From the IMG/VR virus record IMGVR_UViG_3300046007_012848, positions 1 to 39,344 of that record: DNA of 39,344 nucleotides; one strand, 5' to 3'. The notes beneath the pieces are model-generated. The model saw only the letters and a program-made list of their open reading frames with translations. It searched no databases and had not been told where the DNA came from. Positions within the stretch are counted from its first letter, which is position 1. Every line of letters starts with the position of its first letter. Below, one piece after another: positions 31,027 through 37,885 of the stretch. A program made the position numbers and the translations under genes. Origin of the DNA: a virus.

Positions 31027-32879
31027 ACCTTACAGAAGGCGGCAATGTTTTCAAAGACGCCGAAGGTAGTCCTCGCACCCAGCGCATCAATCTAGCGGAC
31101 ATCAAACCCACCGTGGCCTGGCTGGAAAAAATCACGGATCTGCCCTTGGCGGACAACATGCTGGGCAGCACAGGCACCAAACCCACATCAGGAGATCTGG
31201 ATCTAGGTGTTGACAGCAACAAAGTTGACAAAGAAGAATTTTTCAAAAAGTTATCAGACATGATCGCTGCCCGCGGAGAAGATCCCAAGAACTGGGTGCG
31301 CAAGTCAGGCACAGCCGTGCACCTACTCACGCCCATAGCCGGTCGTCCCCGCACAGGTTTCGTGCAGACCGACTTTATGTTCCTGGCCAAGCCAGACTTT
31401 TCAAAATGGATCCTGCGCCAGGATCCTGCTTCAGAATACAAAGGCGCCACCAGGGCCGTGCTTATAAACTCCATGGCCAAGAGCATGGGGTATAAGCTCA
31501 ATCAAATCGCTGGCATCGCCAACAGGGATACCAACGAGCTGATCACTGACGATCCCGACGAGATCGCTCGCATGCTGCTGAATCCCGGGGCCACTCGTGA
31601 CGATCTTTCCTCGGTAGAACGCATCATGGCAGCATTAAAAACGGATCCCCGGCGCGAACAAAAACTAGCAGACTTCCGTGATCACATGGAGCGGGCTGGC
31701 ACACCCATCGCTGAGAACACAGATATCTACACAGAATACAACGAAGTCAACATCATGGCACGCCTGCGTGATCGCATAGTGAACCAAGGCATGCAGATCA
31801 TAGTGGAAGGAGTCCGTATCGAGCACCCCGAAGACATGGTGCTAGATCAGGGCAGCCGAGGACTGAATCAGGCTCTGCAGGGCATCCTGACAGCGGCTTC
31901 CCGACCCGAGAGTACCACCGTGAAGTGGGATGGAAAACCAGCCATCATATTTGGTCGCAAACCCACCGGAGAATTCGTGCTCACTGACAAGTCAGGATTC
32001 TTGGCCAAGGGCTATGATGGGTTGGCCACGAGTCCGGAACAGATCGAACGGATCATGGCTGCTCGTGGTGGTGAGCGCGGCGAACTGATCAATATCTACA
32101 AAAAACTTTTCCCCTTGTTGCGAGCAGCTACACCTGAAGATTTCCGAGGATACATCCAGGGAGATCTTTTGTTTGTCAACACTCCTCCAGAAGTCCGTGG
32201 TGCCTACGAGTTTACGCCCAACACCGTGAAATATCGAGTACCAGCGGATTCCGATCTAGGTCGCAAGATAGGTGACAGCGAAGTGGGAGTGGTCATCCAC
32301 ACAGCCTTGGCAGCACCAGGTGCACCGGCCACACCCATCCAGGCCGCTGCTCTGGAGCCAGTGTCAGGGCTCTTGATCTTGGATCCCAGCCTGAAAGAAA
32401 CACGAAAAATCAAATTGCGAGACAGCACTGTGAAAGATGTCCAACGCATCATCGGCCAGTACGGTGCTGCCATTGATAGATTATTTGATCCTGCAGAACT
32501 GCGGTCCAGGAAGATCACGGACTTTCCGCAACTGATTAAACAGTATATCAACAGTCGTGTAAGGTCGGGATCCTATGAAAATCTCATACAGGGATTTGGT
32601 GAGTGGGTCAAGCAACGGGCTCCGGCCAAGGCTCCTCGCATATTCGAGTGGGCCACCCAAAACAAGCAGGCCGTGGCCGCAGTATTCCAGGCCTTCTTGG
32701 ACATATCCAGCCTCAAGAATGATCTGGTGCGCCAGTTGGATGCGCAGGCCCAGGATGTGCAGGCTTCGGTCAACAACGAACCTGGCCACGAGGGTTATGT
32801 GGGCCAGGGCATGAAGTTCGTGGATCGTATGAGATTTTCTGCTGCCAACTTCGCACAAAACAATCCAGAATTAACCTAG
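31023..32879 (+). CDS. Pol-beta-type nucleotidyltransferase fused to a ligase-like domain
   Basis: A 618-residue two-domain protein. Residues 45-120: MLGSTGTKPTSGDLDLGVD (GST at 48-50, Asp58, Asp60) and FVQTDFMFL (Asp117) are the three metal ligands of a Pol-beta superfamily nucleotidyltransferase. Residues 298-430: VKWDGKPAIIF (KxDG, Lys301), FVLTDKSGF, GYIQGDLLF and TVKYRV fall in the order of motifs I, III, IV and V of covalent nucleotidyltransferases (DNA/RNA ligases, capping enzymes). It begins MNLTEGG, an [IL]-x-E tag. I recall similar proteins annotated as hypothetical in marine T4-like phages. RNA or DNA end modification is inferred, not shown. Confidence 0.6.
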   Translation: MNLTEGGNVFKDAEGSPRTQRINLADIKPTVAWLEKITDLPLADNMLGSTGTKPTSGDLDLGVDSNKVDKEEFFKKLSDMIAARGEDPKNWVRKSGTAVHLLTPIAGRPRTGFVQTDFMFLAKPDFSKWILRQDPASEYKGATRAVLINSMAKSMGYKLNQIAGIANRDTNELITDDPDEIARMLLNPGATRDDLSSVERIMAALKTDPRREQKLADFRDHMERAGTPIAENTDIYTEYNEVNIMARLRDRIVNQGMQIIVEGVRIEHPEDMVLDQGSRGLNQALQGILTAASRPESTTVKWDGKPAIIFGRKPTGEFVLTDKSGFLAKGYDGLATSPEQIERIMAARGGERGELINIYKKLFPLLRAATPEDFRGYIQGDLLFVNTPPEVRGAYEFTPNTVKYRVPADSDLGRKIGDSEVGVVIHTALAAPGAPATPIQAAALEPVSGLLILDPSLKETRKIKLRDSTVKDVQRIIGQYGAAIDRLFDPAELRSRKITDFPQLIKQYINSRVRSGSYENLIQGFGEWVKQRAPAKAPRIFEWATQNKQAVAAVFQAFLDISSLKNDLVRQLDAQAQDVQASVNNEPGHEGYVGQGMKFVDRMRFSAANFAQNNPELT

Positions 32880-32902
32880 CAGAAGCCATTTCCGTCATCT
32901 TT

Positions 32903-32910
32903 GGTAAATA
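32903..32910 (+). promoter_or_regulatory. Late-promoter-like GGTAAATA
   Basis: Gives a predicted leader of about 36 nt containing AGGAG before the ATG at 32952. Same octamer as at 21345 and 21368. Confidence 0.5.
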
Positions 32911-32951
32911 AAAGTAGACCTTCAATGGTCACTTAAACTAGGAGAAACAAA

Positions 32952-33419
32952 ATGGCTTATTTCCCACCTTTTAATGGTGATTCGCAACCAGTATTTGCTC
33001 TGGACATCCAGAACGGTCCCCAGACAGGCACGATCACATCGGCCGCTCTGGTACAACCCCAGGGTCCCAAACTCGACTTTTTCGCTGTGATCATCAAGAA
33101 TGCCGGCACACAGGCACAGAACTTGACCACGCAGTTGGGCTCATACAGTTCTGGCGTGTTCACACCGGGTGCTATCAACACCATCAACCAGACGATCCAG
33201 CAGACCGCTACCATCGCGATCTACCAGGTCGAGGCAGGTGCCTCAGGACAGATTTCCTATGCCCTGTACCCCACTGGTGCTTACACAGCAGCCACACTGG
33301 AAGCTGCCATCCAAGGTGCTGGTAACGTCCAGATCACTGCTTCAGATGGCACAGTCACGGGCCTGAACGTGGCAGGTTCGACAGTGACCAACGTTGGTTT
33401 CAAACTGGCTACATCGTAA
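32952..33419 (+). CDS. Small, probably abundant virion protein
   Basis: A 155-residue protein with a Gly/Thr/Ala/Gln-rich beta composition (SYSSGVFTPGAINTINQTIQQ, NVQITASDGTVTGLNVAGST), no Cys, no catalytic motif. It has its own late-type promoter, a strong AGGAG site and its own terminator, and it uses preferred codons, all signs of high expression. A head decoration or tail-surface protein fits; the family is not recognised. Confidence 0.6.
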   Translation: MAYFPPFNGDSQPVFALDIQNGPQTGTITSAALVQPQGPKLDFFAVIIKNAGTQAQNLTTQLGSYSSGVFTPGAINTINQTIQQTATIAIYQVEAGASGQISYALYPTGAYTAATLEAAIQGAGNVQITASDGTVTGLNVAGSTVTNVGFKLATS

Positions 33420-33437
33420 TCGGTAAGTGTGCATTAC

Positions 33438-33467
33438 AACCCCGGAATCATTCCGGGGTTTTCTTTT
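33438..33467 (+). terminator. Intrinsic terminator after the virion protein gene
   Basis: A perfect 10-bp stem, AACCCCGGAA with TTCCGGGGTT, has a 3-nt loop and is followed by TTCTTTT. It isolates the small virion gene as a single-gene unit. Confidence 0.92.
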
Positions 33468-33470
33468 GGC

Positions 33471-33478
33471 CGTAAATA
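33471..33478 (+). promoter_or_regulatory. Late-promoter-like CGTAAATA
   Basis: Directly follows the terminator. T4 spacing predicts transcription from 33484, exactly the A of the ATG of the next gene, so a leaderless mRNA is expected. Confidence 0.5.
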
Positions 33479-33483
33479 CCAGC

Positions 33484-34113
33484 ATGCAACCCATATCTCT
33501 CTGGCCCAGTCGCTTCTATGATTTTGACTGGTCCGATCATGCCCGACACGCACCCGGAATCCGGCGTGTGTGTTATGATCTAGAACAGCGCAAACAAGTC
33601 AGTGGCATCGCACCTGATGCCAAGCGTGGTCTATATGAAAGCGGATTTGATTTCCTAAACCACGATGATCCCAGCGTCCGAGCACTGGCGGAATTCGTCC
33701 GCGGGTCGATATTCCGTGCTGCAGCTGATGCCAATCGTGGTCATTGGCCTGCTGGTGCCAACATGGTGGTCAACTTGCATGAATCCTGGTGCCATATCAC
33801 CCGCGACGGCGGTTATCATGACATGCACATGCATCCCGGCAGTTCTTGGTCGGCCATCTACTACTTGGACTGCGGAGACATGGATGCTGCCACTAAGAAC
33901 GGTGCCAATCGTTTTTACAATCCCACACACACCATGTGGAATGACATGGGCGCAGCTTACATGACAGCCAGCACCAGCATAGATTTCCAAGCGCAGCCTG
34001 GCATGATGATAGTGTTTCCCAGCCATATCCCACATGCTGCGCTGACCTATCGCGGCAGCCGAGATCGCATAGTTATCGCGGTCAATAGCCAGATCATGCA
34101 GGTGCGAGATTGA
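33484..34113 (+). CDS. 2OG-Fe(II) oxygenase-like protein (TIGR02466-like)
   Basis: A 209-residue protein. NLHESWCHITRDGGYHDMHMHPGSSWSAIYYLD, then FQAQPGMMIVFPSHIPHAALTYRGSRDRIVIAVN give the core of this family: His115 and His117, distal His184, and an Arg near 193-195. The usual HxD position reads His-Met-His, as is common in this subfamily. The ATG at 33484 is chosen because it follows the terminator; an upstream in-frame start would lie inside it. In a late operon it may modify virion proteins or DNA; unknown. Confidence 0.7.
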   Translation: MQPISLWPSRFYDFDWSDHARHAPGIRRVCYDLEQRKQVSGIAPDAKRGLYESGFDFLNHDDPSVRALAEFVRGSIFRAAADANRGHWPAGANMVVNLHESWCHITRDGGYHDMHMHPGSSWSAIYYLDCGDMDAATKNGANRFYNPTHTMWNDMGAAYMTASTSIDFQAQPGMMIVFPSHIPHAALTYRGSRDRIVIAVNSQIMQVRD

Positions 34114-34532
34114 GGGTAAGATGCTGGACAACTTTTGACATCACTATCACGGGGGTCAAGAATAATTTCAACATCAATCGTTTGCCCTTTACTGACCAAG
34201 TCGGGCAACAAGTTGATGACCCCAGCAAGTGGCATAGCAGCCGAAACCAGCAGCGCAATTGGGATACCATCAATCAGATTCTGAGCCTGCGCACACTGCC
34301 GCATTCGATCACACCCAGCGAGCGAGACGAGTCTGGGGATGTGTGTATCTGGAATTTCGAGTTTTCTGTAGATCATGAAGATGCCCTGGCCGAAGGGGAA
34401 AATGTGTTTGGAGCTTTGGAACGAGACTGTCGAGGTGTGCCAATGATCACCGGGCTGGGTGAGACTCCGGGGCAGACACAGATGCTAGAACCCGGCAGCA
34501 ACATTGGCTTCCAAGTGCTGCACGATAAATAA
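34110..34532 (+). CDS. Hypothetical late phage protein
   Basis: A 140-residue protein that starts with TTG overlapping the preceding TGA (TTGA). Alternating strands (TTFDITITGVKNNFNINRL, GDVCIWNFEFSVDHEDAL) and a PxTGLGETPGQTQMLEPG loop are visible; no family is recognised. By position it is a virion or assembly protein. Confidence 0.5.
   Translation: MRVRCWTTFDITITGVKNNFNINRLPFTDQVGQQVDDPSKWHSSRNQQRNWDTINQILSLRTLPHSITPSERDESGDVCIWNFEFSVDHEDALAEGENVFGALERDCRGVPMITGLGETPGQTQMLEPGSNIGFQVLHDK
34524..34531 (+). promoter_or_regulatory. Late-promoter-like GATAAATA
   Basis: One mismatch to TATAAATA. Predicted start 34537, two bases before the ATG at 34539. Confidence 0.45.
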
Positions 34533-34538
34533 AACATC

Positions 34539-34802
34539 ATGTCCGACACCACAGAAATCGAGAAAAAGAGCCTGGAAGCCCATGTTGAATTGTGTGCCGA
34601 ACGGTATAGATTCCTCGAGCAGAAATTGGTGCACATGGACGACAAGATCGAGGATCAAAGCACTGTGATCCGCGAAGTACACGACATGGTACAGACCATG
34701 GGTGACAAGAGGACTGATCAGGTCATGAGCTGGGGTCTGGCTATCATAGCCGGACTGGTGGGCATAGTGGCATATCTTCTCACTACATTCGTCATCAAAT
34801 GA
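34539..34802 (+). CDS. Small coiled-coil protein with C-terminal membrane anchor
   Basis: An 87-residue protein: residues 7-58 are a charged helix with heptad spacing (LEQKLVHMDDKIEDQSTVI), residues 64-85 (SWGLAIIAGLVGIVAYLLTTF) form one transmembrane segment, and the protein ends in IK. This is the layout of XhlA-type hemolysin/holin accessory proteins, which join the inner membrane during lysis. No endolysin or holin partner is visible in the window, so the lysis role is tentative. Confidence 0.5.
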   Translation: MSDTTEIEKKSLEAHVELCAERYRFLEQKLVHMDDKIEDQSTVIREVHDMVQTMGDKRTDQVMSWGLAIIAGLVGIVAYLLTTFVIK

Positions 34803-35299
34803 ACGATGTGAAGATGCGTCGCCTGCAGCAGGTGCTGGAGCCAGAACTGCTGCAAATATTGCCCAATTCCATATTGCCCCAAGACGACGGTTATCTCGCG
34901 TTTGGCCGATACCTGATTAGAAAAGATAGCAATAGATGGACTGTGAGTCAGGATCGCAGAGACCCCAGAGAATTTGGATCTGCTCGCACGGCGTTGAGCT
35001 GGTGCATCGCTGAAAAGAACCAGCAGTATCACGTCAGCATGCAGATCCAGAAACTGGATCAAGAAAGATCCATGCTGGCGTCTGACATTGACACCCGGGC
35101 GCATCTACAATCTAAAATAAGAGATAGTCATTTGCGCGAAGCAGTTGATGCCAAGATAAGCAACCGTAAACATAGATTGCACTGGGTACAAACAACCTTA
35201 GATAAATGGGTCAATGTTGCTAAATACTGGCAGATCCGAGGATTTAATAATGAAACTTCAAGAACTGGGCGCTCGCCGTCCCACAGAACAAATCGCTAA
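34799..35299 (+). CDS. Hypothetical late phage protein
   Basis: A 166-residue protein, coupled upstream by ATGA. Residues 27-75 read as a small alpha/beta domain (YLAFGRYLIRKDSNRWTVSQ, SARTALSWCIAEKNQQY); 80-150 are a long charged coiled coil (IQKLDQERSMLASDI). The last 50 nt overlap the next gene in another frame. A structural or chaperone role is possible; no family is recognised. Confidence 0.5.
   Translation: MNDVKMRRLQQVLEPELLQILPNSILPQDDGYLAFGRYLIRKDSNRWTVSQDRRDPREFGSARTALSWCIAEKNQQYHVSMQIQKLDQERSMLASDIDTRAHLQSKIRDSHLREAVDAKISNRKHRLHWVQTTLDKWVNVAKYWQIRGFNNETSRTGRSPSHRTNR
35219..35226 (+). promoter_or_regulatory. Late-promoter-like GCTAAATA
   Basis: Lies inside the end of the previous gene, 24 bases before the ATG at 35250, with GAGGA (35238-35242) in the leader. 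Same octamer as at 2708. Confidence 0.35.
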
Positions 35300-36077
35300 A
35301 ACACTGCGCGGGCAGTACGAGTCGCAGGTGGATTTTGATCGGCTTTCCGAGTCGCAGGCACGCCACATGCTGGATCGTGTGCAGGGACTGCTGCGCGAAC
35401 ACAAATCAAGTGTGAGCCGCCACTTCAGCGAGCGCAATCCCGACTACATGAAACTGGTCATGCTAGAGCAGGCCCTGACTGCTCGCTTAGACGAAAAATA
35501 CATGGGCTTTGACAAAACAGTGCAGGCCATCAAAAAAGGCGGGTCAGCCCGAGATCCCGAGGCTGTGGCTGCTGCCATCGGTCGCAAGAAGTACGGCAAG
35601 GCCAAATTCCAAAAGGCTGCTGCTGCTGGTAAGAAACTCGGTGAGCGCCGTATCATGGAAGCCAGCGAGATCCAGACAGCACAGGTAGTGCTGGCCAGCC
35701 AAGACATGGTGGATCGCATCCAGGGCATGATGGAAGACATCTCCGAGATGCAGTTCAAGGATCTACCGGCTCTTACCAACTCTATCAAGAATGACATGGG
35801 CACAGAACAGGCCAGCCAGTTCAACGCACAAGCCGCTGCGGCCTTGACTAATCTATTGGCAGCAGTACAGGCTGGCAAGACTGAACTAGAAAGCGCACAA
35901 GGCGTGCTCACTGGCCAGGCGCCCATGGTACCCGGTGCTGATGCCAGCGCCATGCCTGCTGCTGCACCTGCACCTGGCGAAGAGGAACTAGACCTTAGCA
36001 TTGACGCCAACCTCCCCGCTGACGAAGAACCAGAAGATGAGGCAGGCGCTGAAACACTGGGCCGAGAGCGCAGATAA
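35250..36077 (+). CDS. Probable internal head/scaffold-type protein
   Basis: A 275-residue protein. The ATG at 35250 has a GAGGA box at the right distance; upstream in-frame starts do not. It begins MKLQELGARRP ([IL]-x-E tag), continues with helical charged segments (FDRLSESQARHMLDRVQGLL), a basic AAIGRKKYGKAKFQKAA stretch, a long helical part and a very acidic tail (EEELDLSIDANLPADEEPED). Basic core plus acidic end is typical of prohead core or internal proteins of T4-like phages; this is inferred. The stop shares a base with the next start (TAATG). Confidence 0.55.
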   Translation: MKLQELGARRPTEQIAKTLRGQYESQVDFDRLSESQARHMLDRVQGLLREHKSSVSRHFSERNPDYMKLVMLEQALTARLDEKYMGFDKTVQAIKKGGSARDPEAVAAAIGRKKYGKAKFQKAAAAGKKLGERRIMEASEIQTAQVVLASQDMVDRIQGMMEDISEMQFKDLPALTNSIKNDMGTEQASQFNAQAAAALTNLLAAVQAGKTELESAQGVLTGQAPMVPGADASAMPAAAPAPGEEELDLSIDANLPADEEPEDEAGAETLGRERR

Positions 36078-36412
36078 TGCAGATCCGGGAAGTCACTGAC
36101 AGCCCGGATGCTCAAAAACTCTTGGCTCTAAGCCAGTTCTTGATCAGTCGGGCACAAGACACAGACAGTCAAAAAAAGATTTCGGTTGATGCTTTCATCA
36201 ATCTGGCCCAGAACATGGGCATCAGCCTGACCCCGGATAATCTTGCGACCATGAGCCAACGGCCTCCCTTGAGCACCGTAATCCAAACAGTTACTCCCAC
36301 TGAAATCATCTTCCGCGGCGCCGATCAGGAGCAGGTCACAGATACCATGACCGTGGATCAGGCCCAAAAGACAGTAGATACCATGGCCAAACGGGCCGTT
36401 GACATCAAGTAA
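36077..36412 (+). CDS. Small late protein with N-terminal capsid-tag-like motif
   Basis: A 111-residue protein starting MQIREVTDSPDAQKLL, again with [IL]-x-E at residues 3-5. Helical N-terminal half (LLALSQFLISRAQD), then IQTVTPTEIIFRGADQEQ and a helical C-terminus. No family is recognised. It is coupled to the preceding protein (TAATG), so the two are likely partners. The stop TAA lies in the spacer of the iscU promoter. Confidence 0.5.
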   Translation: MQIREVTDSPDAQKLLALSQFLISRAQDTDSQKKISVDAFINLAQNMGISLTPDNLATMSQRPPLSTVIQTVTPTEIIFRGADQEQVTDTMTVDQAQKTVDTMAKRAVDIK

Positions 36413-36427
36413 ATATCCAAGTATACT
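36399..36427 (+). promoter_or_regulatory. Sigma70 promoter of iscU-iscA, TTGACA-17-TATACT
   Basis: The -35 at 36399-36404 is exact, the -10 at 36422-36427 has one mismatch, and the spacer is 17 bp. A strong AGGAGG (36435-36440) precedes the ATG at 36446. A late-like AGTAAATA (36408-36415) lies inside the spacer and may give dual control. Confidence 0.8.
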
Positions 36428-36445
36428 CTAACATAGGAGGTCGAT

Positions 36446-36838
36446 ATGGCTTATTCGGAAAAAGTCCTGGATCACTATGAGCATCCCAGGAACGTAGGAT
36501 CATTTGACAAAGGCGACACGCAAGTTGGTACCGGCATGGTCGGTGCGCCAGCCTGTGGCGATGTCATGAAACTACAGATCAAAGTAAGCGATGATGGAAT
36601 CATCACTGACGCGAGATTTAAAACATATGGGTGTGGTTCGGCCATCGCGAGCAGTTCTCTGGTCACAGAGTGGGTCAAGGGCAAGACGCTGGACGAAGCC
36701 TCAACTATCAAAAACACTGAGATCGCACAGGAGTTGGCCCTCCCTCCTGTCAAGATCCACTGTAGCATACTCGCAGAGGACGCTATCAAGGCAGCCATAG
36801 AGGATTACAAAAAGAAACATGATCTCGCTCACGGATGA
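36446..36838 (+). CDS. iscU: Iron-sulfur cluster scaffold IscU
   Basis: A 130-residue protein of full family length. All cluster ligands are present at the same numbers as in E. coli IscU: Cys37 and Asp39 (PACGD), Cys63 (YGCGSA), His105 and Cys106 (IHCSILAEDA). The HscA chaperone recognition motif LPPVK is intact at 99-103. IscU receives sulfur from host IscS, builds a [2Fe-2S] cluster and passes it on with HscA/HscB. No iscS, hscA, hscB or fdx is in the window, so the phage scaffold must work with host partners. Strong promoter and ribosome-binding site. It overlaps iscA by 20 nt. Confidence 0.95.
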   Translation: MAYSEKVLDHYEHPRNVGSFDKGDTQVGTGMVGAPACGDVMKLQIKVSDDGIITDARFKTYGCGSAIASSSLVTEWVKGKTLDEASTIKNTEIAQELALPPVKIHCSILAEDAIKAAIEDYKKKHDLAHG

Positions 36839-37148
36839 AGCTGCAAATCGCGTGCGAGAAAACATCGCCAGGCGAGGCAGAGGATTAGGTATCAAGATTG
36901 GTGTCAGGACCACTGGCTGCTCAGGGCTGGCATATGTCTTGGAATATGTCGATGTTGAACAAGGTCGAGAGCACTGCATGGCACACTATGATGTCAATGG
37001 AGTGCGGGTGTATATAGATCCCAAACATCGTCCGTATCTCGACGGCATGACCATGGATTATCTTAAAAAAGGTCTCAATGAAGGATTTGAGTTTATCAAT
37101 CCCAACGAGCGCGACCGCTGTGGTTGCGGAGAAAGTTTCCGAGTTTGA
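36819..37148 (+). CDS. iscA: A-type iron-sulfur carrier IscA
   Basis: A 109-residue HesB/IscA/ErpA family protein: ISLTDEAANRVRENI, TTGCSGLAYVLEYV (Cys34), and the C-terminal CGCGESF (Cys101, Cys103), giving the three conserved cysteines. Such proteins hold a cluster or iron and hand it to target apoproteins. ErpA is the alternative name; the sequence does not separate them. It begins 20 nt inside iscU and ends in a TTGA overlap with the nuclease gene, so all three are co-transcribed. Confidence 0.92.
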   Translation: MISLTDEAANRVRENIARRGRGLGIKIGVRTTGCSGLAYVLEYVDVEQGREHCMAHYDVNGVRVYIDPKHRPYLDGMTMDYLKKGLNEGFEFINPNERDRCGCGESFRV

Positions 37149-37858
37149 TTAATCCCCGATTTGATTACCAGCCCTTGAGCCGTGTCACGGAAGATGGGCG
37201 CCGTCTGTATTCCACTCCTGATGGAAAGAAACTGCCTTCTGTCACCACGATACTTGATCGCACCAAGCCCGAAGAAAAACGCATCGCTCTTGAAAACTGG
37301 AAACGCCGTGTGGGACCGGAACAAGCACAGCAGATAACCACTGAGGCAGCCAATCGTGGTACCAGGATGCACACCTATCTCGAGCATTATGTCAAAACAG
37401 GGCAGATCCGCGCAGCAGGCACTAATCCTTATGCCTGGGCTAGCCATGCCATGGCCATGACAGTGATTGACTATGGGTTGAAGAATGTCGAGGAATTCTG
37501 GGGTGTAGAAATCCCACTGTATTTTCCTGGACTCTATGCTGGTACCAGCGACGGGGCCGGTATACATCTTGGCAGCGAAAGCATATTGGATTACAAGCAG
37601 ACCAACAAGCCCAAAAAGCGCGAGTGGATCGAAGACTATTTCCTGCAGTTGGCAGCCTATGCCCTGGCTCACAACGAAGTCTATGGCACGAAAATACGCA
37701 AGGGTGTGGTGCTGATGTGCGTCAAGCCCGAAGTCGACAGCCAGTTTAACATCACTAAACCACCAGAATATCAGGAATTTGTGCTGGAAGAAGCAGACTT
37801 TGGATACTGGGAGCAGCAGTGGTGGAAGCGCCTGGAGCTCTACTACTTGACCGCATAA
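37145..37858 (+). CDS. PD-(D/E)XK nuclease, RecB/Cas4-like
   Basis: A 237-residue protein from a TTG overlapping the iscA stop (TTGA); an upstream TTG (37124) is less likely. INPRFDYQPLSR, TPDGKKLPSVTTIL, ANRGTRMHTYLE (71-80), YAGTSDGAGI (Asp136), ILDYKQTNK (Asp149, Lys151) and FLQLAAYAL (Q168-x3-Y172) show a complete RecB-like nuclease site. Only one cysteine is present, so it does not bind the Fe-S cluster of AddB or Cas4. It is probably a phage recombination or DNA-degradation exonuclease. Confidence 0.82.
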   Translation: MINPRFDYQPLSRVTEDGRRLYSTPDGKKLPSVTTILDRTKPEEKRIALENWKRRVGPEQAQQITTEAANRGTRMHTYLEHYVKTGQIRAAGTNPYAWASHAMAMTVIDYGLKNVEEFWGVEIPLYFPGLYAGTSDGAGIHLGSESILDYKQTNKPKKREWIEDYFLQLAAYALAHNEVYGTKIRKGVVLMCVKPEVDSQFNITKPPEYQEFVLEEADFGYWEQQWWKRLELYYLTA

Positions 37859-37861
37859 ATA
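37854..37861 (+). promoter_or_regulatory. Late-promoter-like CATAAATA
   Basis: One mismatch to TATAAATA; it covers the stop TAA of the nuclease gene. The predicted leader contains AAGGA (37873-37877) ahead of the GTG at 37886. Confidence 0.45.
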
Positions 37862-37885
37862 ACAGGTCAAACAAGGAATTCAAGC

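Noticed and set aside
35444-36115. A 223-residue minus-strand open frame opposite the head-type protein
   Set aside because: Ser/Ala-rich translation mirrors the Ala/Glu/Asp codons of the plus-strand gene, which has a good start and coupling.
37145-37858. The idea that the Isc genes serve the adjacent nuclease as an Fe-S enzyme (AddB/Cas4 type)
   Set aside because: The nuclease has a single cysteine, so it cannot hold the four-cysteine cluster of those families.
37058-37870. A 270-residue open frame on the minus strand opposite iscA and the nuclease
   Set aside because: It is antisense to two well-recognised genes, has no ribosome-binding site and its translation shows no domain. It is a by-product of codon bias.
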